This document shows positions 33,793-46,323 of a stretch of DNA of 64,000 nucleotides, in pieces. Source of the stretch: Ustilaginoidea virens (lineage: Eukaryota; Ascomycota; Sordariomycetes; Hypocreales; Clavicipitaceae). Under the pieces are notes generated by a model. It made no database searches. It was given only the letters and a program-made list of their open reading frames with translations, and was not told the DNA's origin. The position numbers and the translations under genes were made by a program. The DNA is taken from positions 3,596,001-3,660,000 of the forward strand of contig NC_057318.1 in NCBI RefSeq assembly GCF_000687475.1, written 5' to 3'. Position 1 is the stretch's first letter, and the number at the start of each line of letters is the position of its first letter.

Positions 33793-34760
33793 ATGTCTGC
33801 GTATACACGAATAGTACGTCTAAAATTAATTTTGAATTGATTTAGAATTAATTCTAATCTATTTTTTCATTAGAAGGCATATCTTTAGTATAAAAACAAA
33901 AAGAAAAAAGAGTGCCGACTATATTTGCCTCTATATAAGACTAATTCGGAAGGAAAAATCATTATTATAGCTAGTGAAATTTATTATCGAATAGAGCTCG
34001 ATAATAAGGAATTATGCCTAAAGGTAACTTACTCTACTATTTTATTGATTTATTAATTAATTTTTACCCCTCCTAAAGTACTATATTTGCATCAACCGCG
34101 TCCCTCAAAAAGTATATTAAGACGTTCTATAAAGCCACCACAACCGATTCTGCAATAGGTGCCCTTTTGGGTACTAATAATATTAGCGCCACTAGTAAGT
34201 TTATTTAGAATAAATTTTAGTCTACTTAGAGACTAATTCTTTGCCCAACTAAAGTTTTATAAAAATCTGCATAAATTGGCGATAGGTATAGATATTAATT
34301 TAAATATACCGAGTAAGGATAATAGTATATATCGCACCTCGACTAAGCCCGATATCCCCCTTAACGTAGCGTATATAGTAAGTCTTTCTATCTTATATTT
34401 ATTCTAATTTAATTTTATCTAACTTTAATTTTAGCCAGATATTGAAAAAATGCATAAGCAGGCTAGCGTTACGCTAGCATATAAATGCCCTATTTGTATA
34501 ACTATAACTCGAAATTATCCTCCTGCCAATCATACCGATAAGTATCTTATCTAGAATCATTTTCGCTACCCTAATAGTAGTAATACTACCGCAAGAGCCC
34601 GTATATCTTTTCAATAATACATTTTATTTTAATTCTAATATATTTTAGATGCCTGCGATATCCAGAAGCAGATCACTAGAGGTCGCAAAATTAATTCTGC
34701 CTATCCTACTACTCCTACTATTAATAATAAAGAAGATAATGATAAAAAATAAATTTAGGA
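33793..34760 (+). pseudogene. decayed spliced gene in the left arm of the outer transposon, family unknown
   Basis: An ATG at 33793 is followed by a GTACGT donor. A second open segment (about 33874-34023) is rich in Lys and contains one in-frame TAG. Further protein-like segments lie near 34079-34190, and a Cys/His cluster at about 34483-34565 reads KCPIC, then an NHTDKY segment and NHFRYPN. The Cys-Cys-His-His spacing suggests a zinc finger. Exon borders cannot be fixed because splice sites may also be mutated. I do not recognise a transposase family here. Confidence 0.4.
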
Positions 34761-36010
34761 GATAATTAGATTTTTTTAAAAATCTAATTAGAAGGGATGC
34801 CAAACGCAGTTTTTTTTTTTTTTAAATTAAATATAATTAGATACCTAAGGATATATATCCTAGTTTTTTTTCGTATAATGAATTAATACGGTTGAGTCGG
34901 AATCTCTTTTCCTTTAATATATAAAAAAATACAAATATGCATATAATAAATTGTAAATATACACACGATAAAATGCAAATATACACATAATAAATTATAA
35001 ATATGCCCGCGATAAAATATAACTAAGTAATTTATTTACATTAGAAAACGCTAAGTATAAGTAAATAATTCATTCTCTTTTCTAACCTAATTTAAACCTT
35101 ACTAGTCTGGATAGAGTGGTAATATCCTTATGAAGGTTTCTACTAATTGTTATTGAAATAAAAGATAAACTTATTGAAGCTATAGAGCTGGAGATTATGC
35201 TTATTGTTGAAATTATAGAGCTAGAGGTTATATTTATTATTAAAATTGTAAAGCTAGAGGTTGCGTTTATTATTAGAGTAATTAAATTCGCGATTCTAAT
35301 TCTTAATATAAAAGATAAAATCGTAAAGTATATTCTTCTTTTTTCTATTCTTTTATTTACTTAATCTCTTAAGTTTCTACTTCAATTTTGGCTAAAATAG
35401 CCCGTTTATATTGCATTTATAGTTAGTATCTCTCATAGTTAAGAGTATTTTGGCCTATAATTTAGGCTGCCTTCTGATGAAAATTAAATTAAGATTATTA
35501 AGGTCGTGGTTATTTACTATAGGGATTAATTTAGAGTAAATTTAGGATGAATTTAGGATGAATTTCTTTACCTTTATTAACGGCTTTAGCTTCGATATTA
35601 AGGTATACCACTACTAGATATACTATAAACTAAATTATTATTATTAGAGCTACTAGACCTTTCTATACCCTATAGGCTATCTAATCTAATACGACTAATA
35701 CTTTATTCATTAGTATTATTAGAATTATTACTAAGATAACGCTTCTAATTACGCTTCTAGTTGCATTTATACTCTATAATTTAAATTAGTAATAAAAAGA
35801 TTATTAAGAAATTTTATAACTTACTTTTTACATTCTCCTAATATATAAAACGACCTCATAATAAAGTATTACGGTATAATATTAGAATCTAATGCTTATA
35901 TATTCTAGCATCTACTTATAATAAAGCCTAATTATAATCGCGACTAGCATTAATTGCATATTTTAAAGGCATATATCTCCCTACCTATTTATATAAGCCT
36001 TTATATAAGA

Positions 36011-36015
36011 CTTCT
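36011..36015. repeat. left 5-bp target duplication CTTCT of the copia element
   Basis: CTTCT directly precedes the left LTR and recurs at 43556-43560 directly after the right LTR. Confidence 0.85.
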
Positions 36016-36357
36016 TGTTGATATAAACTCGGGGTACCCAGTTATACGTAGGGTCGCGCGCGTGGTATTATGTACCGTGAGGTCACCAAGTAAAGGATTT
36101 ATTGACTTTACTAATGACTGAATATCTAAAAGGAAAGAAAGGAAGCAAAAGAGGGTAATTACACAATATAGCCTTTTTGTGCGTGTGCCGTTATCACGTG
36201 CATCGGCGCAGTCGGGCCGGGCTGCCCGCGTGCCCTACCGGGCTCAGGGGTAAAGGGGCAAAAGTGGCCACATCGTACGCAACGGGTATGCGCGGCACAT
36301 CCGTCGCAATATGCCCAATTATGCCCAATTGGGCACCTTACGACAGCGATTCCGATA
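36016..36357 (-). repeat. copia LTR, left copy (3' LTR of the element)
   Basis: This 342-bp copy starts TGTTGATATAAAC. It differs from the solo LTR mainly by G-to-A changes in TG context on the plus strand, which is CpA-to-TpA on the minus strand, the RIP pattern. Its terminal CA has become TA (CCGATA). Confidence 0.92.
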
Positions 36358-36599
36358 CTGGCAGCTTCTCTTTTTTATAGAAGCAAATATCGGAATCGCT
36401 AGGATATAAAGCGCACATATAGAAAGAAGAGTGCGGCGCGGTCTCGGCAGGTTATACCGGCGATAATATCGTCGCGCCGCGCGGCCGGCATTATACCGTA
36501 TAGCCGGTATATTAAATATCGTAGCCAAAACAAAGGGGCAATAGTAAACGCAGTAAAAGCAGCAAATGCACACAATATTAAACATAGGAAAATCCACAC

Positions 36600-39500
36600 A
36601 TTTGCCACCTATGATATCACCAATCATACCTAAATTCAGTTAGATATTAACCGGCCTCTTCACCCACCCTTCCATATATATAATAGCCTGATTGCGGTCG
36701 ATAAAGGTCTTAAGGGCTTTATTTAGCGTTCCCTTAGTTATTGCGTCGGCGAGATTATTATTCCCATTAATCTAACGGATCTTATATATCTCCTGGCGCT
36801 CGTATGACTATCGCAGGGCCATAATATCTATTATAAGCCTCTTTTCCTTAGTAGTACCTAGCTTGATAAAGCATTCGTACAACGAAAACGAATCTGTATA
36901 CACAACCGTGGGGATCTTCGGCAATCCCAGCCTGCTAGTAATTATATTGAGGGTCGTGCCTATCGTATATGCGATATCGACCCCTTACACTATACTATAT
37001 AGCTCCGAAGCGAGTGCGCTACGCATTACCCGCTTACTCTTTGTAGAGCTATAAGTAATAATATTACCGGTCAGCTAGAAGATATTATTCGCAGTATCTG
37101 CCTTATTCCCTAGCATAATTACGTAACCAATCTAGGAGCTTAAATCTTTATTGTTGGCAAAGGATCCGTCAATAAATACAAAGAGTTTGGCTATAGTAAA
37201 GGCCAGATTGATATACCGCAAGCCACGATCCTGGTTATTACGCTGCCATTAAAGGCGTTTATTTAACCTCGCGATATCTTCAGGGTCAGGTTGCTAGTAT
37301 TATGCTGCGATAGATAGGTTAAAAGACGCCTCGGGCTGGCAGACTATAGCCATATAAGCGCTATAAGCGCGTTATTCGATATAATTACGCTGGGCTATAG
37401 GCGTATTTTTATTGATAGTCGTGATCTTCTTACTTTGCCCTTTCTAGCATAAGGTCATACCGTTATTGTCAGCCGTTAGTATATATCTATTGAATATTAG
37501 GGGTATGATTGGCGATAGCCTTATCTTAGGCTTAGTATTGAAGCCTGCTTTAGTAAGCTTTAATTCCTCCTATTAGAAGAAGGCATTATTACTTAGGCCA
37601 AGGGTATCGTCAGTCTGCATACCCATAATGCCGAAGTATATACTAGTATCGCCGGTATGGTTAGGAGCATTAGTACGGTTAGGGGCGTCAGTATAGTCAG
37701 GAACATTATTACCGGCAGATATTAGCAAACAGGGGTTGTAAGTCGATATGGTCATACCCAACTTCTCACGATAGTGCCAGAAATACGTCGCCCACTAGTA
37801 GGTGCCTACCTCAGCTATTCCATATAATAGCTTTACCACTTCTATAATCGTATTATCGGGGTATTAATGCGCTATCTGCTTAGGTAGCTTAGCGATAATC
37901 AATCTATTAAAGGTAGTAGATGATTGTATGTAAGCCTGTGTAATATTACGTATCCAGAGGAATAAGCCGTGAGAGCGTTATAGTGATGGGGCCAATGATA
38001 TAAGTAACCATTAACTAGCCTGTTGGATTATAGGGGACTGAGTTAATATTAATTGCTTTTCATTATTACTATGACCTTATATAACGAGTCGTAACTTCTT
38101 ATATAGCGTATCTATACCTTTGCCCTTAATCTCTCGTACTATATATAAGTTAAAGAGATATTAGGCTCTATATTTACCGATATCAAAGGTAATAAATCGG
38201 AATATATCGCGGGCTTGTAACGCTTCTACCTCTATACGGTTAGACTGTTTGAAGGGGGCTCCTAGGGTTATTATCTTCCCTTCCCGGTATAATTGACTAG
38301 TAAGCTATAGGTCGGCTTACTCTTTTGCGGTTAGGAAAGAGGCATCGATAACGGTATTAAAAGCGATAGCATTAATGAGAGCCTCTTCCTGGTCCTTATT
38401 AATCATAACGTTGGATACCACCCTTATTAGTGAAAGTGATATTAGCCGTAACATCGGTATCCTAGTAGGGTTAAGGCCAGGGGTTGGCGACGATAATGCC
38501 GCGGCTGCAGGTAGTCTATTAGGGGTCGGCGATAATATCGCGGCTAGAGGTGCGGCTGCAGCTGGTATTCTGATTTCTAGCCTGCCGGGGTAGGCCGGGC
38601 CTTTAGTATAGACGATATCTTCGGGATCGTCTATATTAAAATCATGGTTATAGGGCTTAACGACCGTTAATCTAAATTTAACGGGGCCATAAGGCATTTG
38701 CACAATATAGGTCTTACCCTCGAGGCTGATTAGCCGGTACGGTCTATACTATCCACCCTTTTCTCTTTATACCTATATATTAGACTATAGGGGTAGTCGG
38801 TGGATAGGCCATATATCCGGGCTATTCCGTTAGGTGAGGGCATCGTGAACCTAGCATCTAGTAAGGCATTTTCTAGCTTTATTAATAGCCTTTCGTAACG
38901 TTAAGGCATATTATAATACTAATAGGCTAAGCAATAAGTCATCCGTAAATTGAGGATATACTCTAAAGACTAATAATATAGGCACCAGACCATTAGGTCC
39001 AGCTGAGTCATTAATAGCTTTTACAGTAAGCTGTAATTTCTATTCCTTTATTATTTGGTCGCCTACTTTGTTGTTAATAATAGTATAGGCTCAGCGTAAC
39101 GGGGCGTAGTATCTTTCGACTTTGCTAATACTGTTATAGGCTTCTATAGGAATTTTATCTATATTGATAGATAGAAGCCGGGCATTATGATGGAATTTAG
39201 CGGAGGCGAAATTAGGGCCGGCATTATGAATAATCTAATCCGGCGGGCTAAGGTACGTATCTATCCAGCATTCCTTAAGGGTATTCTAAATATCGCGGGC
39301 CTTCTATCTTTATGGATCAAGAAATCTGGCTGCCTAGAAGCTTATCGCGGCATCTATAATATATAATACCGGCCGATTATCAATATAAAGGATATCGATG
39401 ATAATTTTATAGTTGAATTGGCTAGTATCGTTATCCTTAAGCGTGAATTTGAATCGGCTGGGTGCCTTTATATTTATTTAGCATTAATGGCATATATAGG

Positions 39501-40059
39501 TGATGCTTTCGATAATATTACGATTAATATCATTATAACCAGCCCGCTAAAGCAATTTAGTAAGCCTATTAATAGAAGGGTGCCCGAATCGACGATATAG
39601 TTAATAGATTTCTTATGACGATAGATAGAAGGCTATAGTATCTATAGTATTAAGAGCCTACTATAGATGTCCCTATTTCCTGATAATTGGAACCTTAATA
39701 TCCCCTTGGATTAATAGATTATTAATATTATTAAGCTTTACACCCATCCGATCTATATCCGTAATAGAATAAAGGAAAGGGGTGCCGCTATTAAGGATGT
39801 GAAAGGGGATATTGCCGAATATCGTTAGGATATTTAGTATACCGGAAGATGTGGTAGAACTAGCGCTAAAGTTTACTGTGTGCTTCTTATTAGTTGCCTC
39901 GATAGTTAGGGTCTTTATTAATCTTATTAGGGCCTTTGCTTGACCTAGGCCTGCTATTGATAAGCCGGAAGCGCTAGTATCCAGTAGGATTCTATAGAAG
40001 GTGTAGTCACTATACTGTTCTTCTTCTAGAAAGGCAGAATTATAGTCGGGTAAGGGCAT
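36600..40059 (-). pseudogene. copia pol remnant: protease, integrase, reverse transcriptase, RNase H
   Basis: Minus-strand frames resemble a copia polyprotein broken by stops. The longest intact pieces are 40059-39673 (protease, RILLDTSASGLS, expected Asp-Thr-Gly changed to Asp-Thr-Ser), 38703-38317 (linker/start of RT) and 37761-37573 (RT, GMQTDDTLGL). Downstream are DGSFANNKDLSSQIGYVI and SKRVMRSALASELY of RNase H and a C-terminal NNLADAITKGT segment near 36700-36800. Stops are mostly TAG and TAA, as CAG/CAA codons become after RIP. Confidence 0.8.
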
Positions 40060-40086
40060 TCGGAAGGGGTCAATTTGTAGGAAGGT

Positions 40087-40438
40087 ATATCTGTTGATAT
40101 AAACTCGGGGTACCCAGTTGTACGTAGGGTTGCGCGCGTGGTATTAAGTACCGTGAGGTCACTAAGTAAAGGATTTATTGACTTTACTAATGACTGAATA
40201 TCTAAAAGGAAAGAAAGGAAGCAAAAGAGGGTAATTACACGATGTGGCCTTTTTGTGCGTGTGCCGTTGTCACGTGCATCGGCGCAGTCGGGCCGGGCTG
40301 CCCGCGTGCCCTACCGGGCTCAGGGGTAAAGGGGCAAAAGTGGCCACATCTTGCGCAACGGGTGTGCGCGGCACATCCGTCGCAATGTGCCCAATTGTGC
40401 CCAATTGGGCACCTTGCGACAGCGATTCCGACAATATC
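40087..40438. mobile_element. solo copia LTR with perfect ATATC duplication, nested in the copia element
   Basis: The LTR occupies 40092-40433 (342 bp, TGTTGATA to CCGACA). It is flanked by ATATC on both sides (40087-40091 and 40434-40438). It sits between the gag and protease parts of the surrounding element and in the same orientation as its LTRs. A solo LTR arises when a full element inserts and its two LTRs recombine. This copy shows fewer RIP-type changes than the outer two, so it is probably the youngest. Confidence 0.92.
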
Positions 40439-40439
40439 G

Positions 40440-42866
40440 GCATAATTTATCTTGTAAGGCTTGCAATATCTCAATTAGTAATGCCTCTATTTGCAGGGGG
40501 GCTTGGAAATACTAAGTGGCTATAATTTATAGTGCGATAGCGTCCTCTGTATCCTAATGTGTAACCCCTGCTATTATAACTTTAATATCTTTAACGATAT
40601 TATCAAAATCGGCATCTTCGAGGGCTTAATTAATAGTCCCTTTATATTCCTATAGGAAAATACAGAATTTCTTATCATTAGGGGCGGTCCGGTTGGAGCG
40701 GTTCTTTAGCTATTATGCCTTTAATTCTTATTACTCTTTATCAGTATGGTTAGATAACCAATATCCTGATTTATTACAAATAAAGCAATATTTTTGATGG
40801 GGCCTAGCTAGAAAGGCGCGATTCTATTATTGCTATTAAGGGGGTCCGTATCGTTAGGGGCATTAATACCGATTATAAGATTAACCGTATCTATGATCTA
40901 TAAATAACGCCATATTACCATCAATATCTTTAACATCCTAATATTATTAGGGCTGCTGTTAAAGGAAATGATGCTATTAAGTTATATAGGTAGTCTCGTA
41001 GATAGAAAGGGATTGCTATAGGTCAGCGGCAAGGCCTTCGAATATAGGGGCATAACGATATAAGGCCTAGCTATACTTAGGGGTATCCCTTATAGCGTTA
41101 AGCACTTGCCGATAAAGCTCTATATCAGCTATAAAAGGGGGAAAAAGACTATAATATAAGCGTTGAAGTTCTTCTAATAGGATATTAAGGCATTCTAGCT
41201 TTGACTTATCGGGATATTTCGCGATAGTTAATTAGAGCGTTATTCTATTCTAATAGTGTAAATAGAATTGCTCTATGCTTTTATTTTCGAAATGGCTCTT
41301 AACTTTGCGGACTATATCGTTAAAAGTAAGGGTATTACGAATGCGTTCAATATTATTAAAGTAAAAAGTCTTAGTATCGCCGATGAGCATAATTTAGAAG
41401 GCTCTGGCTAATACATTATCGGGTAATCCTAATAGGCGGTACTTACTCTTAAAAGAAATGACTTTTGGTATAATAAAGTCATCTATTTTGCCGCTATATC
41501 TATCCTCTATGCGATAGCTACGTAAGAGGTCAGATATCTTCTTCGATATATCATTAAACCTAGCCTCTACGTAGGCTCTTCGGGTATAATCTTCTTAGTA
41601 GTATTATTATTCCGGAGGGTATTCCAGAACGGCTTATCGGTAGCCTTACGGTAGGCTGGCGGGAGCTCTAGCTAGGTTATCCTATAACCCGGGTCGGTCT
41701 AAGTTTACCGGTCCTCCCATTAAGACGGTCCGTTCATCGGCCTAGGTAAGGCGATATTAACGGGAAGGGCTAGGTGCCGTGCCTAATTTTGGCATTATCG
41801 GATAAGGCATTTAGGCCCGATATCTAGTATTACGGGCGGTGGCGGTATTGGCTTAGAGGGTATTATCGTCATTAGGGTCCTCTATTAAAAGAAGCATATT
41901 ATCGGGGCCTATAACTCGACCCTTATTAGGCATACTATAACCTCGAGGGGCATTAAGATAGCCGCCTCGGCTAGCCCTACTAGGGGTATAATCCCTAGAG
42001 TAATATATTTCATCGGGTCGGTTTTATAGGCTATAATCATCGGCCGTTATATATTGTTGTTAATAGCGGGAGCTTTCCTTTATTTCGAATAGCGGCCTAT
42101 TATAAATAGGCGTTTTCCCTTTTGGTTATTAGGACCGGCCCCTATCTTCTTCTTCTTTAATAGGGGCAGGCATAGGGGCATAATGCTTCTTTGATATAGA
42201 GGGGGGGACGATAGGTTGTTATGACTGTGATTATGCTATTGGTATTACGAATTCCCTTAGCGTTAATAGGGCTTATAAGAGCCGTAACGCAAGCCTTAGT
42301 GAGGGGATTCGCATAACTATTGTAGGGGCTCATGATGATGATAATAAGGGCCTTATGCGTATATATGAGGGCGTATTTTGGAGCCTTTGCATCTCTTGCT
42401 TGGTATTACCGATAGGTAGTGAGGTTTCCCTAGTAGGGTTGAGCCGGGATAGGAATACGCTGCGAGTAAGTTGCTGGGTTACTTCCTCTTGAGGCCATTG
42501 TGGATTCTGTTATTATTAAAGGCATTCAAGTAGGGTTAGTATTGTTAGGGAACCCGATACTCCAATATATACGCCGCATTCCTATAATATTGAGCGGAAT
42601 TGCCGTAAAACCTGAGCGTTAATACGGCGGAATAGGGCTTCATTCCACTCGCTATAATCCTCGCGGAATTATTCCCAAAGATCATCATCCAGGTAGGTAT
42701 TTTCCTCATAGGTATCTATAAGGAACGCGATACGGTTATATAGCTATATATTTATAGCATTATCAGGGTCGATGGGCTCTATAGCGTTAGTCTAATTATC
42801 GTCAAAGAGTGAGGCAAATCGTTATATCCTCTCAAGTAGCTCTTGTGGTTATTATGATGAGGCCAT
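40440..42866 (-). pseudogene. copia gag remnant
   Basis: Reading the minus strand from the ATG at 42866, a gag-like frame begins MASS and continues through PQELLERIQRFASLFDD with interspersed TAA/TAG stops. Near 40793-40746 a retroviral-type zinc knuckle is visible (CFICNKSGYW followed by NHTDKE). The nested solo LTR lies just downstream of gag. Confidence 0.75.
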
Positions 42867-43213
42867 AGTGTTGAGATGAGGGTTTAAAGAGAGAGGGGGG
42901 GGGATATATTGCAAAGAGTGCAAGATTCGAAAGGGCTTTTACCATAGTAGTAAAAGAAAGAAAGAATAGGAAGAGGTCACAAATCGTTCTTCCTAAATAC
43001 TAAGGGTATCTTTAAATATCGTGATATTTAGTATATCTTATTCTTCCTCGTGATAGACGAGGGGAAAGAGAGGTCATAAATCGTTCTCCCTCTAGTTAGT
43101 ATAGCTAAGAAAGCTCAACTGCCTCTTCGAAATCAATATCTTACTAATCTATAATGCACCGTTCTTTGCGGGATATAATTATCCTATAAGTGGTAGTTAT
43201 CACCACTAATCAG

Positions 43214-43555
43214 TGTTAATATAAACTCGGGGTACCTAGTTATACGTAGGGTCGCGCGTATGGTATTATGTACCATAAGGTCACCAAGTAAAGGATTTAT
43301 TGACTTTACTAATGACTGAATATCTAAAAGGAAAGAAAGGAAGCAAAAGAGGGTAATTACACGATATGGCCTTTTTGTGCGTGTGCCGTTGTCACGTGCA
43401 TCGGCGCAGTCGGGCCGGGCTGCCCGCGTGCCCTACCGGGCTCAGGGGTAAAGGGGCAAAAGTGGCCATATCGTGCGCAACGGGTGTGCGCGGCACATCC
43501 GTCGCAATGTGCCCAATTGTGCCCAATTGGGCACCTTGCGACAGCGATTCCGACA
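43214..43555 (-). repeat. copia LTR, right copy (5' LTR of the element)
   Basis: This 342-bp copy starts TGTTAATATAAAC and ends CCGACA. It is followed by the CTTCT duplication. It carries RIP-type transitions of both senses. A GC-rich core of about 100 bp is nearly identical in all three LTRs. Confidence 0.92.
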
Positions 43556-45059
43556 CTTCTACTATATTATTTATTATCGGAAGGAGGTCCCAATCAGCTA
43601 TAAGGATTTTTAATATGCCTCGATAAAGACCTAAGCAAATAACCGGTCGTCGTTTATACGCAACCTATGCCTTTAACTCTGGCTAAGTTTCTATACTTAT
43701 TAATAGATAATAAATAATACTTATAAAATATAGAACTTACCTTTAATTAAATTGTATAAATTATCATATTAAGATTTAGACTTAGCTAATAATAATATTA
43801 ATAGTCTTTCATATTTACTAGTATAACCTCAATCATTCTTAGCATATAGTTTTTATACTCCTCTTTTAAAATGCATATAGCAGAATCGTATATATCTCTT
43901 AATCTACTAATCCTATTCGCAATACTCTTAATCAACATTATGTTTTAAGTATAATCCTAATCCTATTATAAGTTAATAATAAATATTAGATAATTAGAAA
44001 TCAGGCCTAAATTAGTCCTAAATTTATCTAGAACTTAATCTAGTTAAGTCTTACCTTATATGTATGCCTAATCTTAGTTAAGTATAATACTAAAAAGATT
44101 TAACTTTTTTTCCTTTAAGCTTATATCCTCTAGTAGAAGATATTTCCATTTAACGTCTACGTTATACCTTTCTTTAAAAATACTAAATACTATTGTAAAT
44201 ATATAGCGAAATATATATTGTGTTTCGCTATTTATAAAAATACGCACCAGAGGAATAGCTGTAATAAATTAACTTAGGATCTTAAAGTAGGTAAAGAGCA
44301 TACCTTTTTCTAATATTGAGCTATACTAATACTAAATAATCTCAATCTCGTCTAACCTATATAGCTACTTATAATTTGCATTAAAAATAAAATGATTTAT
44401 ATTTATTTGATTTTATTATTTAACTTACTATTTATAGAAATAGATTGCCATCTAATAGTAACCATTATCGGTAAAGTGTTGAATCCACTAAATAATTAAT
44501 AATAACTCTTAATGAGTATAAAATATTTAATAATTCTTACCTAGTATCTATCTTTTTATTCTTTATAATAATCATAAAATATTATAAGTCGTAATATTCC
44601 TAGAGGAAATATAATAATTTATTCCTTCTAGATAATTAAACGAATAAAATTATTATTTGCAAGACCTTTATAAATATCAGTAAGATATTAGCTATAATAT
44701 TTATTAAGAAAGAGTTTAAGCTCGGCTGATTTTTTAAAAGCATCTTAAAAAATTTATTAGTATTATCATTTGAAAATAATATAATCGTACTTACTAAGAC
44801 TTATATAAGGTTTGCTAATTTATCGAACTATTTTTATAATGCTTTAAATAACTAATTAGGGAACTTTTAAGGGTAGAGATAGTAGGTATTTATATTCCCT
44901 ATATAAAGCGATTAAAATCTATAGTATTATATTTAGTAATTTTAGGATGAAAATGTTAAATTATACTTCACACTTAATTACTTTAAGTTGAGTATTTTAA
45001 CTTATATAGTTATATTCTAAAATTATTAGTTATTTATTTTTTTAAAGAGGGGATTTCTT

Positions 45060-46030
45060 TTTTACTATATTTCTTCTCTTGCTTATATCGGCTTACAAAA
45101 AATAAATATTCTTTAACCTTATCATCTTTATATATATCTTTAAAAATTTAGCGTATAATCTTAAATCCATCCTTTAAATTAATATCTAGTACTAAATATA
45201 AATAATTACCACTATTAGGATCAAATATTAATAGGTGGTTAATATAATGTATATAAATTTAGTTAAACTTAGTAATACTTTAGAAAGATGACTCTTCGAT
45301 AATTAGGCGGCATATTAGTAGAAAATTAGTATATAAGGTCTTTAAATAAAATTGACCTTTAATAGCAAAGGCCTAGCTTACAGCTTTTTTTTTAAGCGTA
45401 ATCTTTAATATACACTCTCGAATATTAAATAATATCTCTACCAACTTAGGTGTAATAGCTATATGCGATATTTTGCGGAGATCTTTATGCAAATATAGAC
45501 ATACTAAGCCACTAGTATAGCGATAAGTTATTCGTATAACTTAACTACCTCTAAATACAGCTAAGGTTGTCTCTTTACTAGGAAAGGCTTATTATATACT
45601 ATATTGAATTACCTCCTATAGTTTTTTTTTTTCATCCTCAGATAATGCTTCAATTGGAATAAATATTACTATACAATTTATTGAGGTTTGCAGGTATTCT
45701 AGTACTGATACAGTATAAATAACCTTAGAAGCATATAATATAGTAAGACTTAATCTTAAGCATTTATTTACTTAAGGGAATACAGAAAGAAGTAATAGTA
45801 CTTAGTAATATTCAGTCTTGATTTTATATTATTAATAGTTTATATTTTGTAGATATTAATATTTCTTACTTGAGGCACATTTAATACTTTATCGATTTTA
45901 TTATCTAATATATTATTATTATTTAAAAAATGGTCTAAATAATCTTCCTTATCTGATGAGATGACTGTAAATGCAATATCGCTATCTTCAGTCTGAAGAT
46001 TTGGAAGTGCTATATTAAACTCTATTAGTA
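45060..46030 (-). pseudogene. decayed minus-strand gene in the right arm of the outer transposon, family unknown
   Basis: On the minus strand a long protein-like frame can be followed through a few TAG/TAA codons. It shows an acidic start region, IFIPIEALSEDEKKKL, AFPSKETTLAVFRGS, YRYTSGLVCLYLHKDLRKIS, HIAITPKLVEILFNIRECI and HYINHLLIFDPNSGNYLYLV. Further minus-strand segments lie at 44100-44900. I see no DDE catalytic pattern or zinc finger and recognise no family. It is oriented tail-to-tail with the left-arm gene, and the copia element is inserted between them. Confidence 0.45.
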
Positions 46031-46214
46031 AAATGCGTCTAGTTTATCTTTCTAAAGTTATTATCGGTATAGGATAACTTAGTACTATGATGGATGTATT
46101 TAGGATTGAATTAAATTGCATTCAAGATCAATTTAGGAATACGAATAATGCAATCTCTTAGCGATATAAGCCTTATTTCATTATAACTATTTAGGAAAGA
46201 TGCGCAGACTTAAG

Positions 46215-46323
46215 AAACCAATCGCATTAATGATACAGCCTATAGTAATGGTCAGGTTAGTTAAGTTATTATGGGGGGGTCGGATGACAAGGGGGGGACA
46301 CAGGTCGGTTGACCTATACCCTC
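46215..46323 (-). repeat. right terminal inverted repeat (109 bp)
   Basis: Its reverse complement starts GAGGGTATAGGTCAACCG and matches the left TIR throughout, including the CATCCGACCCCCCCATAATA block. It abuts the right CATGCATCG duplication. Confidence 0.85.

Larger units (their letters stand above)
36016..43555 (-). mobile_element. Ty1/copia LTR retrotransposon, minus orientation, RIP-damaged
   Basis: It is bounded by 342-bp LTRs (36016-36357 and 43214-43555) and a CTTCT duplication. Reading the minus strand, the order is 5' LTR, gag with a zinc knuckle, protease, integrase region, reverse transcriptase, RNase H and 3' LTR. RT before RNase H with integrase upstream is the copia order. 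The protease lies near 39970 (LLDTSASG), the RT motif MQTDDTLG is at 37620-37597, and the RNase H end contains NNLADAITKGT. Without the nested solo LTR the element is about 7.2 kb. Many in-frame stops make it inactive. Confidence 0.9.
33457..46323. mobile_element. large TIR DNA transposon, Mutator-like (MULE) by structure, carrying nested retroelements
   Basis: The 12.87-kb element is bounded by 109-bp terminal inverted repeats that align without gaps and by a 9-bp target duplication. Long TIRs plus 9-bp duplications are the hallmark of Mutator-like elements (for example Hop of Fusarium oxysporum, with about 100-bp TIRs). Without the nested copia element it would be about 5.3 kb. Base composition changes abruptly at the TIRs: the inside is AT- and TA-rich with frames broken by TAA/TAG, as after RIP, while the flanks are of normal composition. 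No DDE transposase could be read, so the superfamily is inferred from the ends only. The element is almost certainly dead. Confidence 0.8.

Noticed and set aside
40244..40525. Repeated open frame starting MAFLCVCRCH in the LTRs
   Set aside because: The frame arises inside each 342-bp LTR, so its repetition reflects the repeat and not a conserved gene. Its end differs according to flanking sequence.
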